Shown: positions 1 to 7,682 of the stretch, piece after piece
Layout of the letters: each line of letters starts with the position of its first letter
Position numbering within the stretch: position 1 is the first letter of the stretch
Assembly: GCA_937128505.1 (NCBI GenBank)
Contig: CAKZMM010000009.1
Coordinates: 1-59,851 of the forward strand
DNA length: 59,851 nt
Direction: 5' to 3'
Source: an uncultured Thermogutta sp.
Lineage (GTDB): Bacteria; Planctomycetota; Planctomycetia; Pirellulales; Thermoguttaceae
Translations under genes and position numbers: made by a program
The notes under the pieces: model-generated
What the model saw: only the letters and a program-made list of their open reading frames with translations
What the model was told of the DNA's origin: nothing
Databases searched by the model: none

Positions 1-112
1 ACTCAGTCCGACAGCTCGGATGGCTCGGGCGGCCGCCGACTGGGGGAGGTACCGGGGTCCGCTTCCTTTTGACTTAGTTTCGCCAACTTGGTAAGGGGCT
101 CATAAAAGCAGA

Positions 113-141
113 GACGCCCGATGGCGAAACCACCGGGCGTC
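113..141 (-). terminator. Hairpin downstream of the histone-like gene
   Basis: An 8-bp inverted repeat (GACGCCCG at 113-120 and CGGGCGTC at 134-141) encloses a 13-nt loop. Read on the minus strand it lies about 65 nt after the stop of the histone-like gene and is followed by CTGCTTTTA. This resembles an intrinsic terminator with a weak T tract. Nothing else is seen in bases 1-205. Confidence 0.45.
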
Positions 142-205
142 CCTTTCTCGTCGGGTCACAAGGCACGTGGGTTCTGAGCAAAACCCACAGCAGACGACGC
201 GAAGG

Positions 206-313
206 CTATTTCTTCTTGGCGGTCTTGGGTGCAGCCTTCTTGGTCGTCGTCGGCTTCTTGGCCACTTTCTTGGGTGTGGCCGCCTTCTTGGTCGTAGCCG
301 TCTTCTTGGCCAC
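206..313 (-). CDS. Lys/Ala-rich histone-H1-tail-like small protein, 35 aa
   Basis: This short basic protein is built almost only of Lys, Ala, Thr and Pro, with repeated AKK and TTKKAA units and a C-terminal run of three lysines. That composition matches the tails of bacterial histone-H1-like (Hc1/Hc2-type) nucleoid proteins, which bind DNA without sequence specificity. I choose a GTG start at 313 because GAGGAGG sits 7 nt upstream and because the longer open frame, reaching to 472, adds an unrelated Arg/Gly-rich stretch with no ribosome site. Only the tail is present, with no folded domain. It stands alone, with a terminator-like hairpin behind it. DNA binding is inferred from composition. 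It could also be the remnant tail of a larger nucleoid protein, but the clean ribosome site argues for an independent gene. Confidence 0.7.
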   Translation of the reverse strand: MAKKTATTKKAATPKKVAKKPTTTKKAAPKTAKKK

Positions 314-1867
314 CTTTGAACCTCCTCTAACTAAAACGTCCCGGGCGTGACCTGGCCGACACTCGGGCTGGGGCCGAAACTCGTCAGGTCGGTCGCCCCT
401 TCCAACAAACCACTCAACCGTTTTGCTCCGACCCTTATGTTGGCCACCTTCGGGTCGAGAGCATTTATACACCTACTTAGTTCGAGTCTTGTCCATTACT
501 CACACGGCTTGATGAAGCCAACGATGCTTGGCTTCACCGCAGTGCGTGCTCACCACTGTGCATCCTACCACACTACGTGCGACCCATGATGAATTGTTAA
601 AGACCTTCTCTGGAACATATCCTACAGGAATTCAAAATTCTTGCAAGTACTTTTTCGCGCCAACATGCAAAATTTTTTTCTTCGAGTCCTTCGAAGGAGG
701 TGGATTACCAGTTTCACTTCGATGATTGCCTCATCATATGCACCGTTCTTTCTCTCTTGTTTCGCATATGTTCTTTCGCGTAGATCATCGACGAAGGATA
801 CCGCCTACGCACTTGGATACAACAGTTCACTGGGAACCCACTCCAACTGTGTGCCCACAACATCAGTTGCCGGTATATCGAAGCCTTTGAGGGTTGCATT
901 GGCCCAAGGTCAAACAAACTTCGTATCAATCAACTTCGGATAGGCTGCAACCCGGGTGCTAATCACGTTGCCTGACTACGTGATGCGCTCCCCCAAGGAG
1001 CGCAAAAACACGTATTTTTGCGGGAAAAACGCACTCTTAGCGGCTTACCGGCTCGAATTGCAGAAGCAACCTACGGCTTGCAGCCAAGAATACGAAGAAG
1101 TTGCGCACATGTCACGGTGGGAATTTACCACTCTTGCCTTTAAACAAATAAGAAAGGGAGTGGGATTTCGAACTCATCGTAAGATCACGCACTTACGACT
1201 TGGGCTCTTCTTAACAGGCTTGAGACCGGCAGATAAACGGGTTTTTGATATGAGTCTGGCCTTTCGCCTAGACCTTAAGTTTCGGAAAAGAAAGATCAAC
1301 CGACACCAAAAGCTCATAAGGCATGTTGGGGAGCCTATAACGTTTAAAGCTTGTGAAAAAACCTAGAGCTATCTCTGATAAGCTCGAGCATCCTCTAGAT
1401 CGGTCCTCTCCCAATGCTGTACGGCCTTCAAGACCGAGAAAACTCTAGATCTTTTAAGCGCTCATCAAATTGTGCCTCAGCTTTCATCCGTTTACATCCA
1501 CACTTCGAAATGCCGACGTCTTGTTGGGGAAGCGAGCGTAAAACCCGAAGAACTACGCTCTCCGCCAGATTCGCGGCGCATCCAGAACACATCGCCCGGA
1601 TGCCTCAAAAGCTCAAAGAGGAAGGTAAGTCGCCCGAAAACTGATTTCGAATAAGGCGATTAACCCCCGATTTGGCTGCGCGAAAGACCAAAGTTACGGC
1701 GGATTAACTAAGGGCGTATGCTCCGCGGCTTCGCCTTCCATGGGGATTGCGAGCGGAGAGGGAAAAATTTTGGGGAAAGAAGGAGTCTCTTTTCGATCCT
1801 GACGGGTTTCCCGGGCTAATTCACCCCAATTTTGGAAAGAAGCTTGCTTTCTCAGTCTTCCTGATAC
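314..1867. other. Non-coding stretch, about 1.55 kb
   Basis: No convincing gene is visible. Open frames here (for example 956-1366 on the plus strand, basic and with a GTG start) lack a ribosome site and any recognisable motif. A clean hairpin at 513-536 is listed separately. A weak repeat of GCG(G)ATTAAC occurs near 1656 and 1701. I see no RNA gene. Confidence 0.6.
513..536. promoter_or_regulatory. Perfect 9-bp-stem hairpin
   Basis: TGAAGCCAA (513-521) and TTGGCTTCA (528-536) form a perfect inverted repeat around a 6-nt loop. There is no T run on either side, so it is not an obvious terminator. It lies about 200 nt upstream of the histone-like gene on the minus strand and could be an operator or leader hairpin. 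Its function is unknown. Confidence 0.4.
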
Positions 1868-2581
1868 CTACGTCGGCTTCAGAAGGAAGTTGCATCCTTC
1901 GCCCTTGGGCTCCGTAAGTTGCTGAGGCAGCCCATCGCCCACCGATAACCGCGTCAGTTGACCGGCTTCCAAGTGGAATAGCACATCGCCGAGCCTTGCG
2001 GCCTCGTAAGGATTGTGGGTCACGTGGAGGATGGTCGCGCCGGTTTTTCGTCGGACTTCCGCCAGAAGCTGACACATTTGTTCGCGGGTTTGCTCATCCA
2101 AAGCGCTCAACGGTTCATCGAAGCAGAGGATCTGAGGGTTAAAGGATAGGGCGCGGCCCAAGGCAACGCGCTGCTTTTCACCGCCGCTTAAACCCTCCGG
2201 ATACCGGCCCAGCAGCCCCGTGATCCCCAGCAGTTCCGCCAGCTCGACACTTCGCTGCCGGATGAGCTTGATGGGCCATCGGCGAATCCGCAAAGCAAAA
2301 CCCAAGTGCTCTTCGACGGTCATCATCGGAAAAAGCACGGCATCCTGAGGCACGTAACCGACGCCGCGCTCCGCAGGCCTCAAAGTCGTCACATCGCGAC
2401 CGTCCAAGAAGATGCGCCCCGATTGGATGGGCCTTAGCCCGCAAATGGCCTCCAAAATCGTGGTTTTCCCACATCCGGTTCGGCCCATTAAGACGGCGTA
2501 CGCTCCCCGCGGCACCTCGAAAGAAAGGGCCCCCAAACGAAAATCCCCCTGCTGAATGCTCAACTTGTCAACTCGAATCAT
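1868..2581 (-). CDS. ABC transporter ATPase, molybdate/tungstate type
   Basis: This 237-residue protein is the cytoplasmic ATP-hydrolysing subunit of an importer. Motifs follow in the right order: Walker A GRTGCGKTT near residue 33, Q-loop in YVPQD near 79, signature LSGGEKQR near 131, Walker B ILCFDEP near 151, and the switch histidine in THNPYEA near 189, where the usual Asp after His is Asn. It has no C-terminal TOBE domain, so it is shorter than ModC. I choose ATG at 2581; a TTG at 2599 is the alternative and neither has a clear ribosome site. It is the third minus-strand gene after the fused binding protein and the permease, but 464 bp separate it from the permease. Molybdate or tungstate as substrate is inferred from those neighbours. 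Confidence 0.85.
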   Translation of the reverse strand: MIRVDKLSIQQGDFRLGALSFEVPRGAYAVLMGRTGCGKTTILEAICGLRPIQSGRIFLDGRDVTTLRPAERGVGYVPQDAVLFPMMTVEEHLGFALRIRRWPIKLIRQRSVELAELLGITGLLGRYPEGLSGGEKQRVALGRALSFNPQILCFDEPLSALDEQTREQMCQLLAEVRRKTGATILHVTHNPYEAARLGDVLFHLEAGQLTRLSVGDGLPQQLTEPKGEGCNFLLKPT

Positions 2582-3045
2582 GGGCAATTCGCGAATCAAC
2601 TACAAACATCATCGGTTTGGTCTGCGGGCACGCTCCGGCTACCGTGTCTTGCAAGTGCCGATGGGGAGCGATTTTTGTGCAGATTTTTGCTAAAGCAGCT
2701 CAGGGATGCCAAGGCCCAAACGGCTCGGGTGAGATTCTTACTGATTATGTCCCACGCACTTCTGCGATGCATCGCCGATTGATGACGGAATTTACCCGCG
2801 ATTGGGCCGTAGTCCCATTTCGCACACTTGGCAAATAATGAAGCTAACCGTTGCACGCCAATATTTCATTTCGCGGACTTATTTCCTCGAGGACGTTGCC
2901 GAGGGGCCCATGTGCTTGTAACACTTACCGCTACAAAATGCGTGGCCGCTCGTAGCCTAATCGATCACCTATCACTGCTGCCCTCTTCTCCTATTCTACT
3001 CTTCCTGTTTCCTCTTCCTATGTTAGCCGGAGCGTCCCTGCCCGA
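2582..3045. other. Gap between permease and ATPase genes
   Basis: About 460 bp without a credible gene separates the permease from its ATPase, although the two genes run the same way. I see no strong terminator and no good minus-strand promoter. It may hold an internal promoter or a decayed gene. Confidence 0.5.
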
Positions 3046-4005
3046 TTAAAGGCGTAACCATTCCCGCGAGCCTGCTGCCCTGGTGATCACCAGCACGACG
3101 GCGGCGGCGACAATCATGATCAGCGAGACGGCGACTGCGGCCGGCAAATCACCGATACTCAACTCCAGGAACACACTGGTCGAAAGCACCTCGGTTTTCA
3201 TTCGGGTTGCCCCCGCGAAGATCAAAAGCGGGCCGAACTCTCCCAACGAGCGTGCCCAAGCCAGGGTAAAAGCGGTGAGCATGCCGCGACGTGCCTCCGG
3301 AAGCACGACATTCCAAAAAGCCTGCGCGCGATTGCACCCGAGGGTTAGCGCCACTTGCTCGCGACGCGGATCAATCAGCGTAAAACTTGCCTGCATGGTG
3401 CGGACAGCAAAAGCGCAGGCAACCGTGAACTGAGCCAAGATGATCGCCGGAACCTGATAAACGACTGCTTCCCGAATGATCCGCGGAAAAAACTGGAAAA
3501 GGATCAGCAGACTGAGTCCGATCACTAGGGGCGGCAGTAAGATCGGAATATCGACGATGGTGTCGATCACCGCCCGACCTCGAAATTCAAGCCGCGCGAG
3601 GCAGTAACCCAAAGGAACGGCAATCCATAAGCAGAGGATTGCCGTAAGGGTGCACGAAACCAGGCTGAGAACGATCGAGTATTGAATCTCCGGTTTCGAA
3701 AGGGCGGCCACCAGCGGATGATTGAGCCATTTTGCCCACCCCGGATACCGCACGAAAAACTGCGGACTTAGCACCGTGCGAGTCGGCTCGCTGGTAACCA
3801 AGTAGGCAACATCGGCCAGAAGACACAGAAGGATGAGCACAATGTAGCTGCCCCCCAGAATCCCAAGCGACCAAAAAAACCACACGTCCCGGGGGGGACG
3901 GTGGTCAGGTTTCGCTCCGGTGGAACGGCCCGCGCGGTTTCCGGCTACGGACGGGCAGGATTCGGGCTGGGAAGCAGCTTCGTTGGACTCGTATGGGCTG
4001 TCCAT
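3046..4005 (-). CDS. ABC transporter permease, ModB/TupB-like
   Basis: This 319-residue inner-membrane protein would form the channel of the importer. Five to six hydrophobic segments are visible, the first starting with FWSLGILGGSYIVL and the last being LPAAVAVSLIMIVAAAVVLVI. Between them is the cytoplasmic loop that docks on the ATPase, with the EAA-type pattern ALTLGCNRAQAFWNVVLPEA followed by ARSLGEFGPLLIF, which is typical of molybdate, tungstate and sulfate permeases. The N-terminus is a charged extension of about 40 residues. The ATG at 4005 lies inside the end of the upstream binding-protein gene (61-bp overlap) and has no clear ribosome site, so translation may be coupled. A TTG at 4023 is the alternative. 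Confidence 0.87.
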   Translation of the reverse strand: MDSPYESNEAASQPESCPSVAGNRAGRSTGAKPDHRPPRDVWFFWSLGILGGSYIVLILLCLLADVAYLVTSEPTRTVLSPQFFVRYPGWAKWLNHPLVAALSKPEIQYSIVLSLVSCTLTAILCLWIAVPLGYCLARLEFRGRAVIDTIVDIPILLPPLVIGLSLLILFQFFPRIIREAVVYQVPAIILAQFTVACAFAVRTMQASFTLIDPRREQVALTLGCNRAQAFWNVVLPEARRGMLTAFTLAWARSLGEFGPLLIFAGATRMKTEVLSTSVFLELSIGDLPAAVAVSLIMIVAAAVVLVITRAAGSREWLRL

Positions 4006-5600
4006 GGTTCTAACAAACAACAACTTAGTCCAAATTCAGAGTCTTGAAGCCGGAATTGAAAGCCCGCCGTTTTGAATCGCTGCGCATTCCGAACCAAAGC
4101 ATCGAACAAACGCCGGGCCAAATTCTTATATTCAGTCGATCGAGCGATCGCAAATGGCTGTATCGCCTCCGTATAAGGCGAAGGGATTTGGATCACATCT
4201 ATCCGAGCCGATTCCGCTTGAGCATCGGTGGCATACGCCAGGGCAACATCGGCCGCCCCGGTTGTCACCGCCGGCACTAGCATCGCGGAGGTCGGCGTCT
4301 GCGAGACCACATTTGCCATCACGCGATCGTACAAACCCTCTTGCTGGAGCAGGCGTCGCGTCAAAGCCCCAATGGTGCACTGCTCAGGCTGCCCGACAAC
4401 CACCCGTATCCCAGGCCGAGTGAGATCCTCCAGGGAGCCAATCTCCTTCGGATTGCCTTTCGGCACCACCATCACGACTTCGGTGTTCGAGATGTTCACC
4501 GCTTCTTGGAACCAATCCCGGACATTATCCAGGTAATAGACGTCGCAGGCCAAATAGGCATCCGGAAAGCCGCTTCCACCCTTTTCCCGGATCGAATGCA
4601 TTTGGGCGGTCAGAATTCCGCAACCATTGTACACGGTATTGACCACCACCCCTTCGCGATTCTGAAATTCCTTAATCGTTTCTTCGATCGCGCGACGATT
4701 TACCGAGCCTACGAAGAAGTTGATCTCCGGCACTTCGGCCCAGCAATCTCCCTCCACGATCGCATAACCCAAACTTCGGAAGACCTCAAGCCCGCGGTCC
4801 TTCGCCGCCAGATATCGGGCAAAATGCAGTGCGGCCGTCGGATCCTTGGCAAACCGGAGCACACAGATCGCCGCAGTGCTATTGCGGTTGAGAACCGGCT
4901 CGGTCAACCCCTCCACACTTGGGTATTGCGGAAGGATGGCGTCCCAAACCACCGCCGCATCCACGCCCCCTAGCGCGACATCGCTCGCACTATCGGCAAC
5001 GGTCGGCTTAAAGACACCCTGAGTCCTTACCAACTCTTCGACCGCCGGCCAAAGCCCCGACTCTTCCAAACAATCCCGGGCCAACTTCCCGCAGGCGGCT
5101 TGATCGGGATTGGGGAAGGCCAAACGAAGCCGTTTTTCGAGGATGGTCTCGAAGCCGGTAATTTGCTGCGGATTGCCACGCGGAACCGCCAACACCGGTC
5201 GGAGGCTGGCCACCGGGATGACCTCTTCGATCAAGCCCTTTTTTCGACCCAAGTGAGCATAGCTGCTTTCCGGCGCAAGAAACAGGTCGCCCGTCTGACT
5301 TGCCTCAATTTGCGATAGCAACGTGTTACTCGGCCCAAACTGAAGCCGCACACTCACCCCATAACGGTGACTGTAATCGCGGACAATCTGCTCAGCCGGT
5401 ACCCGCAAGCCCGCCGCACAATAAAGCAAAAGGCTCTTTCCACTTACAGACCGATCGACTCGGTTAATCCCGATCAAAAGCGCCGTAAGAGCGGCTGCTA
5501 CAAGCACCGAACCTGCGGCCAGCACGGTGAGCCGCACTGCACCGCCGCTTTCAGCCCGCTTTGCCCGCAACCCATCCCACCAAAGCTTGGATCGCTTCAT
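3945..5600 (-). CDS. Tandem ModA-like substrate-binding protein (two fused domains)
   Basis: This 551-residue exported or membrane-anchored protein has an N-terminal hydrophobic segment (about residues 25-47) followed by two periplasmic binding domains of the molybdate type. Domain 1 (about 55-305) starts with KSLLLYCAAGLRVPAEQIV and has FGPSNTLLSQIE. Domain 2 (about 310-530) starts with INFFVGSVNRRAIEETIK and has YNGCGILTAQM. Each domain repeats the same later blocks, such as VVPKGNP in the second and AVPRGNP in the first. A usual ModA has one such domain of about 250 residues. GGAGGG lies 6 nt before the ATG at 5600 (3 nt before an ATG at 5603). It heads the transporter group. The C-terminal 40 residues overlap the permease gene and look unconserved. 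The ligand is inferred; tungstate or another oxyanion is possible. Confidence 0.85.
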   Translation of the reverse strand: MKRSKLWWDGLRAKRAESGGAVRLTVLAAGSVLVAAALTALLIGINRVDRSVSGKSLLLYCAAGLRVPAEQIVRDYSHRYGVSVRLQFGPSNTLLSQIEASQTGDLFLAPESSYAHLGRKKGLIEEVIPVASLRPVLAVPRGNPQQITGFETILEKRLRLAFPNPDQAACGKLARDCLEESGLWPAVEELVRTQGVFKPTVADSASDVALGGVDAAVVWDAILPQYPSVEGLTEPVLNRNSTAAICVLRFAKDPTAALHFARYLAAKDRGLEVFRSLGYAIVEGDCWAEVPEINFFVGSVNRRAIEETIKEFQNREGVVVNTVYNGCGILTAQMHSIREKGGSGFPDAYLACDVYYLDNVRDWFQEAVNISNTEVVMVVPKGNPKEIGSLEDLTRPGIRVVVGQPEQCTIGALTRRLLQQEGLYDRVMANVVSQTPTSAMLVPAVTTGAADVALAYATDAQAESARIDVIQIPSPYTEAIQPFAIARSTEYKNLARRLFDALVRNAQRFKTAGFQFRLQDSEFGLSCCLLEPWTAHTSPTKLLPSPNPARP

Positions 5601-5801
5601 CATCTACCCTCCGACACCTGCGATGGATTCCATCTCCGAAAATAGCCCGCATCGAAACCCGGCCGGACCACGCGGGCGTAATCGGAGTTATGAGTTCCCT
5701 GACTATCCGTCATTATGGTTAGCCAGCTTTTTTCGCCGCCTTTTCAATCGATGCCCTGCGAGATTCCCTATTCGGGCACGCTTCTTCGGCTAACATTGTG
5801 T

Positions 5802-5832
5802 GAATGCTCGTATTGTAAGAATGCTCGCATTT
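5802..5832. repeat. Direct repeat pair, period 17
   Basis: GAATGCTCGTATTG at 5802 and GAATGCTCGCATTT at 5819 are near-identical adjacent units between the ModA-like gene and the DUF1080 gene. Confidence 0.6.
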
Positions 5833-5845
5833 TCGGCGGGAAATT

Positions 5846-6547
5846 TCACGGGCCGGTACGCGGAATTTCGCGAATAAAAATATTGCGGAATTCGATTGGA
5901 CTACCGTGCGCCTGCAACTCGATGGGCCCCACGGGAAAAATCGGCCGGTTCCGCTCCCAGTAATTTTCCATTACGACGTCGTCGACGACAAGCCGCCCAT
6001 TGAGCCATACGCTGACCTTTTCGCCAATCATTCGGATGCGAAACGTGTTCCACTCGCCCACCGGGCGATCCGCACAAACCGCAGGCTTCGACGGATGCTT
6101 TCGATTATTGTAAAGCCCACCGGATCCCTCCGGATGCCGGGCCGGATCCCAGATCTGCACTTGAGGCGTTCCCCGCAGATAGATGCCGCTATCCCCGCCC
6201 GCGGTGATCTTCCAATCCACCCACAACTCGAAATCCCCGAATTCTTCCACACTGACCAGGCTGCGTCCTTTGCCGTCGAATTTCAAAATACCGTCTTCCA
6301 CCCGCCAATGTTGCCGCATTACCTCGTCGGCTTCTTCCTGCAAGGCCGCGAGCTTTTCTGGTGAAAGCTCGGCGCGCCGCAAGGGATTGTCGTACGGCGA
6401 ACGGAGCAACCCTTTCCATCCCGAGTGATCCTTCCCGTTGAAAAGCGCGCGAAATCCCGGCGGCGGTTGGTTATCTTCTCCGCGGCTCACACCGCAGAAA
6501 ATTCCTAGCAGCAAAACAATCGCGGTCAATCGCAGGTGAGTTTTCAT
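5846..6547 (-). CDS. DUF1080 (3-keto-disaccharide-hydrolase-fold) exported protein
   Basis: This 233-residue protein begins with a signal peptide (MKTHLRLTAIVLLLGIFCGV, then SRGED). It goes straight into the family's hallmark opening GFRALFNGKDHSGW (about 31-44). Later blocks also fit: WRVEDGILKFDGKG, DFELWVDWKITAGGDSGIYL, EWNTFRIRMIGEKVSVWLNG and GPIELQAHGSPIEFRNIFI. The fold is a concanavalin-like beta sandwich linked to carbohydrate binding or hydrolysis, and planctomycetes carry many copies. The ATG at 6547 is preferred because GGAG lies 8 nt upstream, while the ATG at 6562 has no ribosome site and would put extra residues before the signal peptide. It appears monocistronic. The exact substrate cannot be read from the sequence. 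Confidence 0.88.
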   Translation of the reverse strand: MKTHLRLTAIVLLLGIFCGVSRGEDNQPPPGFRALFNGKDHSGWKGLLRSPYDNPLRRAELSPEKLAALQEEADEVMRQHWRVEDGILKFDGKGRSLVSVEEFGDFELWVDWKITAGGDSGIYLRGTPQVQIWDPARHPEGSGGLYNNRKHPSKPAVCADRPVGEWNTFRIRMIGEKVSVWLNGRLVVDDVVMENYWERNRPIFPVGPIELQAHGSPIEFRNIFIREIPRTGP

Positions 6548-7040
6548 CCCTGTTTCTCCCATCTTGTGGCAAAGAAAACGCTTTACACCCTCGCAAAGCG
6601 AGGTTACTCAGTTCTTCACACGGTCCTTCTTGGCAGCGTACTTGGGACGATCCAGATAATCAATACTTGTCGGCCGGCTCCGTCGGTTTAGGCCCACTTG
6701 ATCCGTGGTTGCCCAGGAACTACCTTTAACCGAAGGCGAAAAGACGCCGGATCATTTGGTCTCATGTTTCCCCGCAAGCGGGAGGATGCTGTTAAGCAGC
6801 AGGAAAAAACGCAAGAGCGGGACATGTTTCCCCGCAAGCGGGAGGATACTTTCCCCGATGCGAAGCAGCTCGCATAGGAGCGCTCGAAAGATGCCAGAAC
6901 AACGCGGCGACCGATCCAGACGAGTAGTGCGCGTTCCCGCCACGAAATTGGCCCATTTGCAGAAGAAGCTTACGCGGCGAAAATTCGAAGCCCTTCGCCA
7001 GCGTCGACCGCCCCAGTCGGGCCGAAAAACAAACGGTTAG
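6548..7040. other. Intergenic stretch with a 60-bp-period repeat
   Basis: About 490 bp without a credible gene. It contains the exact 25-bp repeat pair described separately and runs into the broken WD40 gene. Open frames across it are Arg/Ser-rich and lack ribosome sites. Confidence 0.55.
6763..6847. repeat. Exact 25-bp direct repeat pair, period 60, with hairpin core
   Basis: The 25-bp unit CATGTTTCCCCGCAAGCGGG plus AGGAT occurs identically at 6763-6787 and 6823-6847, separated by 35 bp. The core CCCGC-AA-GCGGG is self-complementary. Only two copies exist, and there are no cas genes in the window. Confidence 0.85.
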
Positions 7041-7640
7041 CCGCCGGGGGCCCCGGGGGGTTGTTTCGCGGAAGCAACCGGTACTTTTCTTCTCAAAACC
7101 GGGGAGGATAGCTCTCGCTTCGCCATTTATCTCGCGGAATCTAGTACGGCACCGTCTGTTAAGAGAGCGGTTTTATGGAACGTACAGCCGAGCCGGAAAA
7201 TCCACACCTTCCAAAGGCATACTCATGATGTCAAGTCGATTGCCTTTATCCGCGATGGTCGCCACGTGCTAATGGGATCACAAGAAACAGGGGCCATCTC
7301 ACGGGATGTCCCGTCCGGTGAGATCATTCGTACCTTCCAAAGGCACACTGGTGGAGTGGGTTCTGTTGGGTTCGCCCGGGATGATCGCAAGATTATCACG
7401 CGTTCATCCGACGGCAGCACCTGGATGTGGGATGTGGCATCGGGCAAGTGCTCAATCATGCTTTTCACTTGGGGGTACGGGCGGTATTGGCTGGCCGTAA
7501 CCCCGGAGAATTACTTCGACGGCTCTGAGAGGGATATCGCCGAATTAGGGCTTCGTTCGGCGCACACGGGAGATCTTGTCCTGAACGACGAAAAGATGAA
7601 CTATCGCCGCCCCGACAAAATCCGCGAAGTCTTGCAATAA
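7041..7640 (+). pseudogene. Fragment of a WD40-repeat protein
   Basis: The frame is open from just after a TAG at 7038 to a TAA at 7638 but has no plausible start at its beginning. It encodes the end of a beta-propeller. A blade fragment (VLWNVQPSRKIHTFQRHTHD) precedes a decayed blade (HVLMGSQETGAIS) and a better one (VGSVGFARDDRKIITRSSDG, then MWDVASGKC). The tail WLAVTPENYFDGSERDIAEL and YRRPDKIREVLQ matches the segment that follows the WD40 repeats in planctomycete WD40 and caspase-like proteins. The upstream blades, signal sequence and any catalytic part are missing. Some blades have lost the usual WD pair (for example SRDVPSG where WDVxSG is expected), suggesting relaxed selection. An internal ATG at 7272 would give about 120 residues but has no ribosome site. 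I read this as a gene remnant. Confidence 0.7.
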
Positions 7641-7682
7641 TCGCAACTCCCCCAGGAGGTTTATACCCCTTCATCGGCTCCA

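Noticed and set aside
956-1366. 136-codon plus-strand frame, basic
   Set aside because: It starts at GTG without a ribosome site and shows no family motif or secondary-structure pattern I recognise; flanking DNA is also non-coding.
6763-6847. Mini-CRISPR resembling type I-E repeats
   Set aside because: Only two copies, the hairpin loop is 2 nt, the outer parts do not match type I-E repeats and no cas gene is present.
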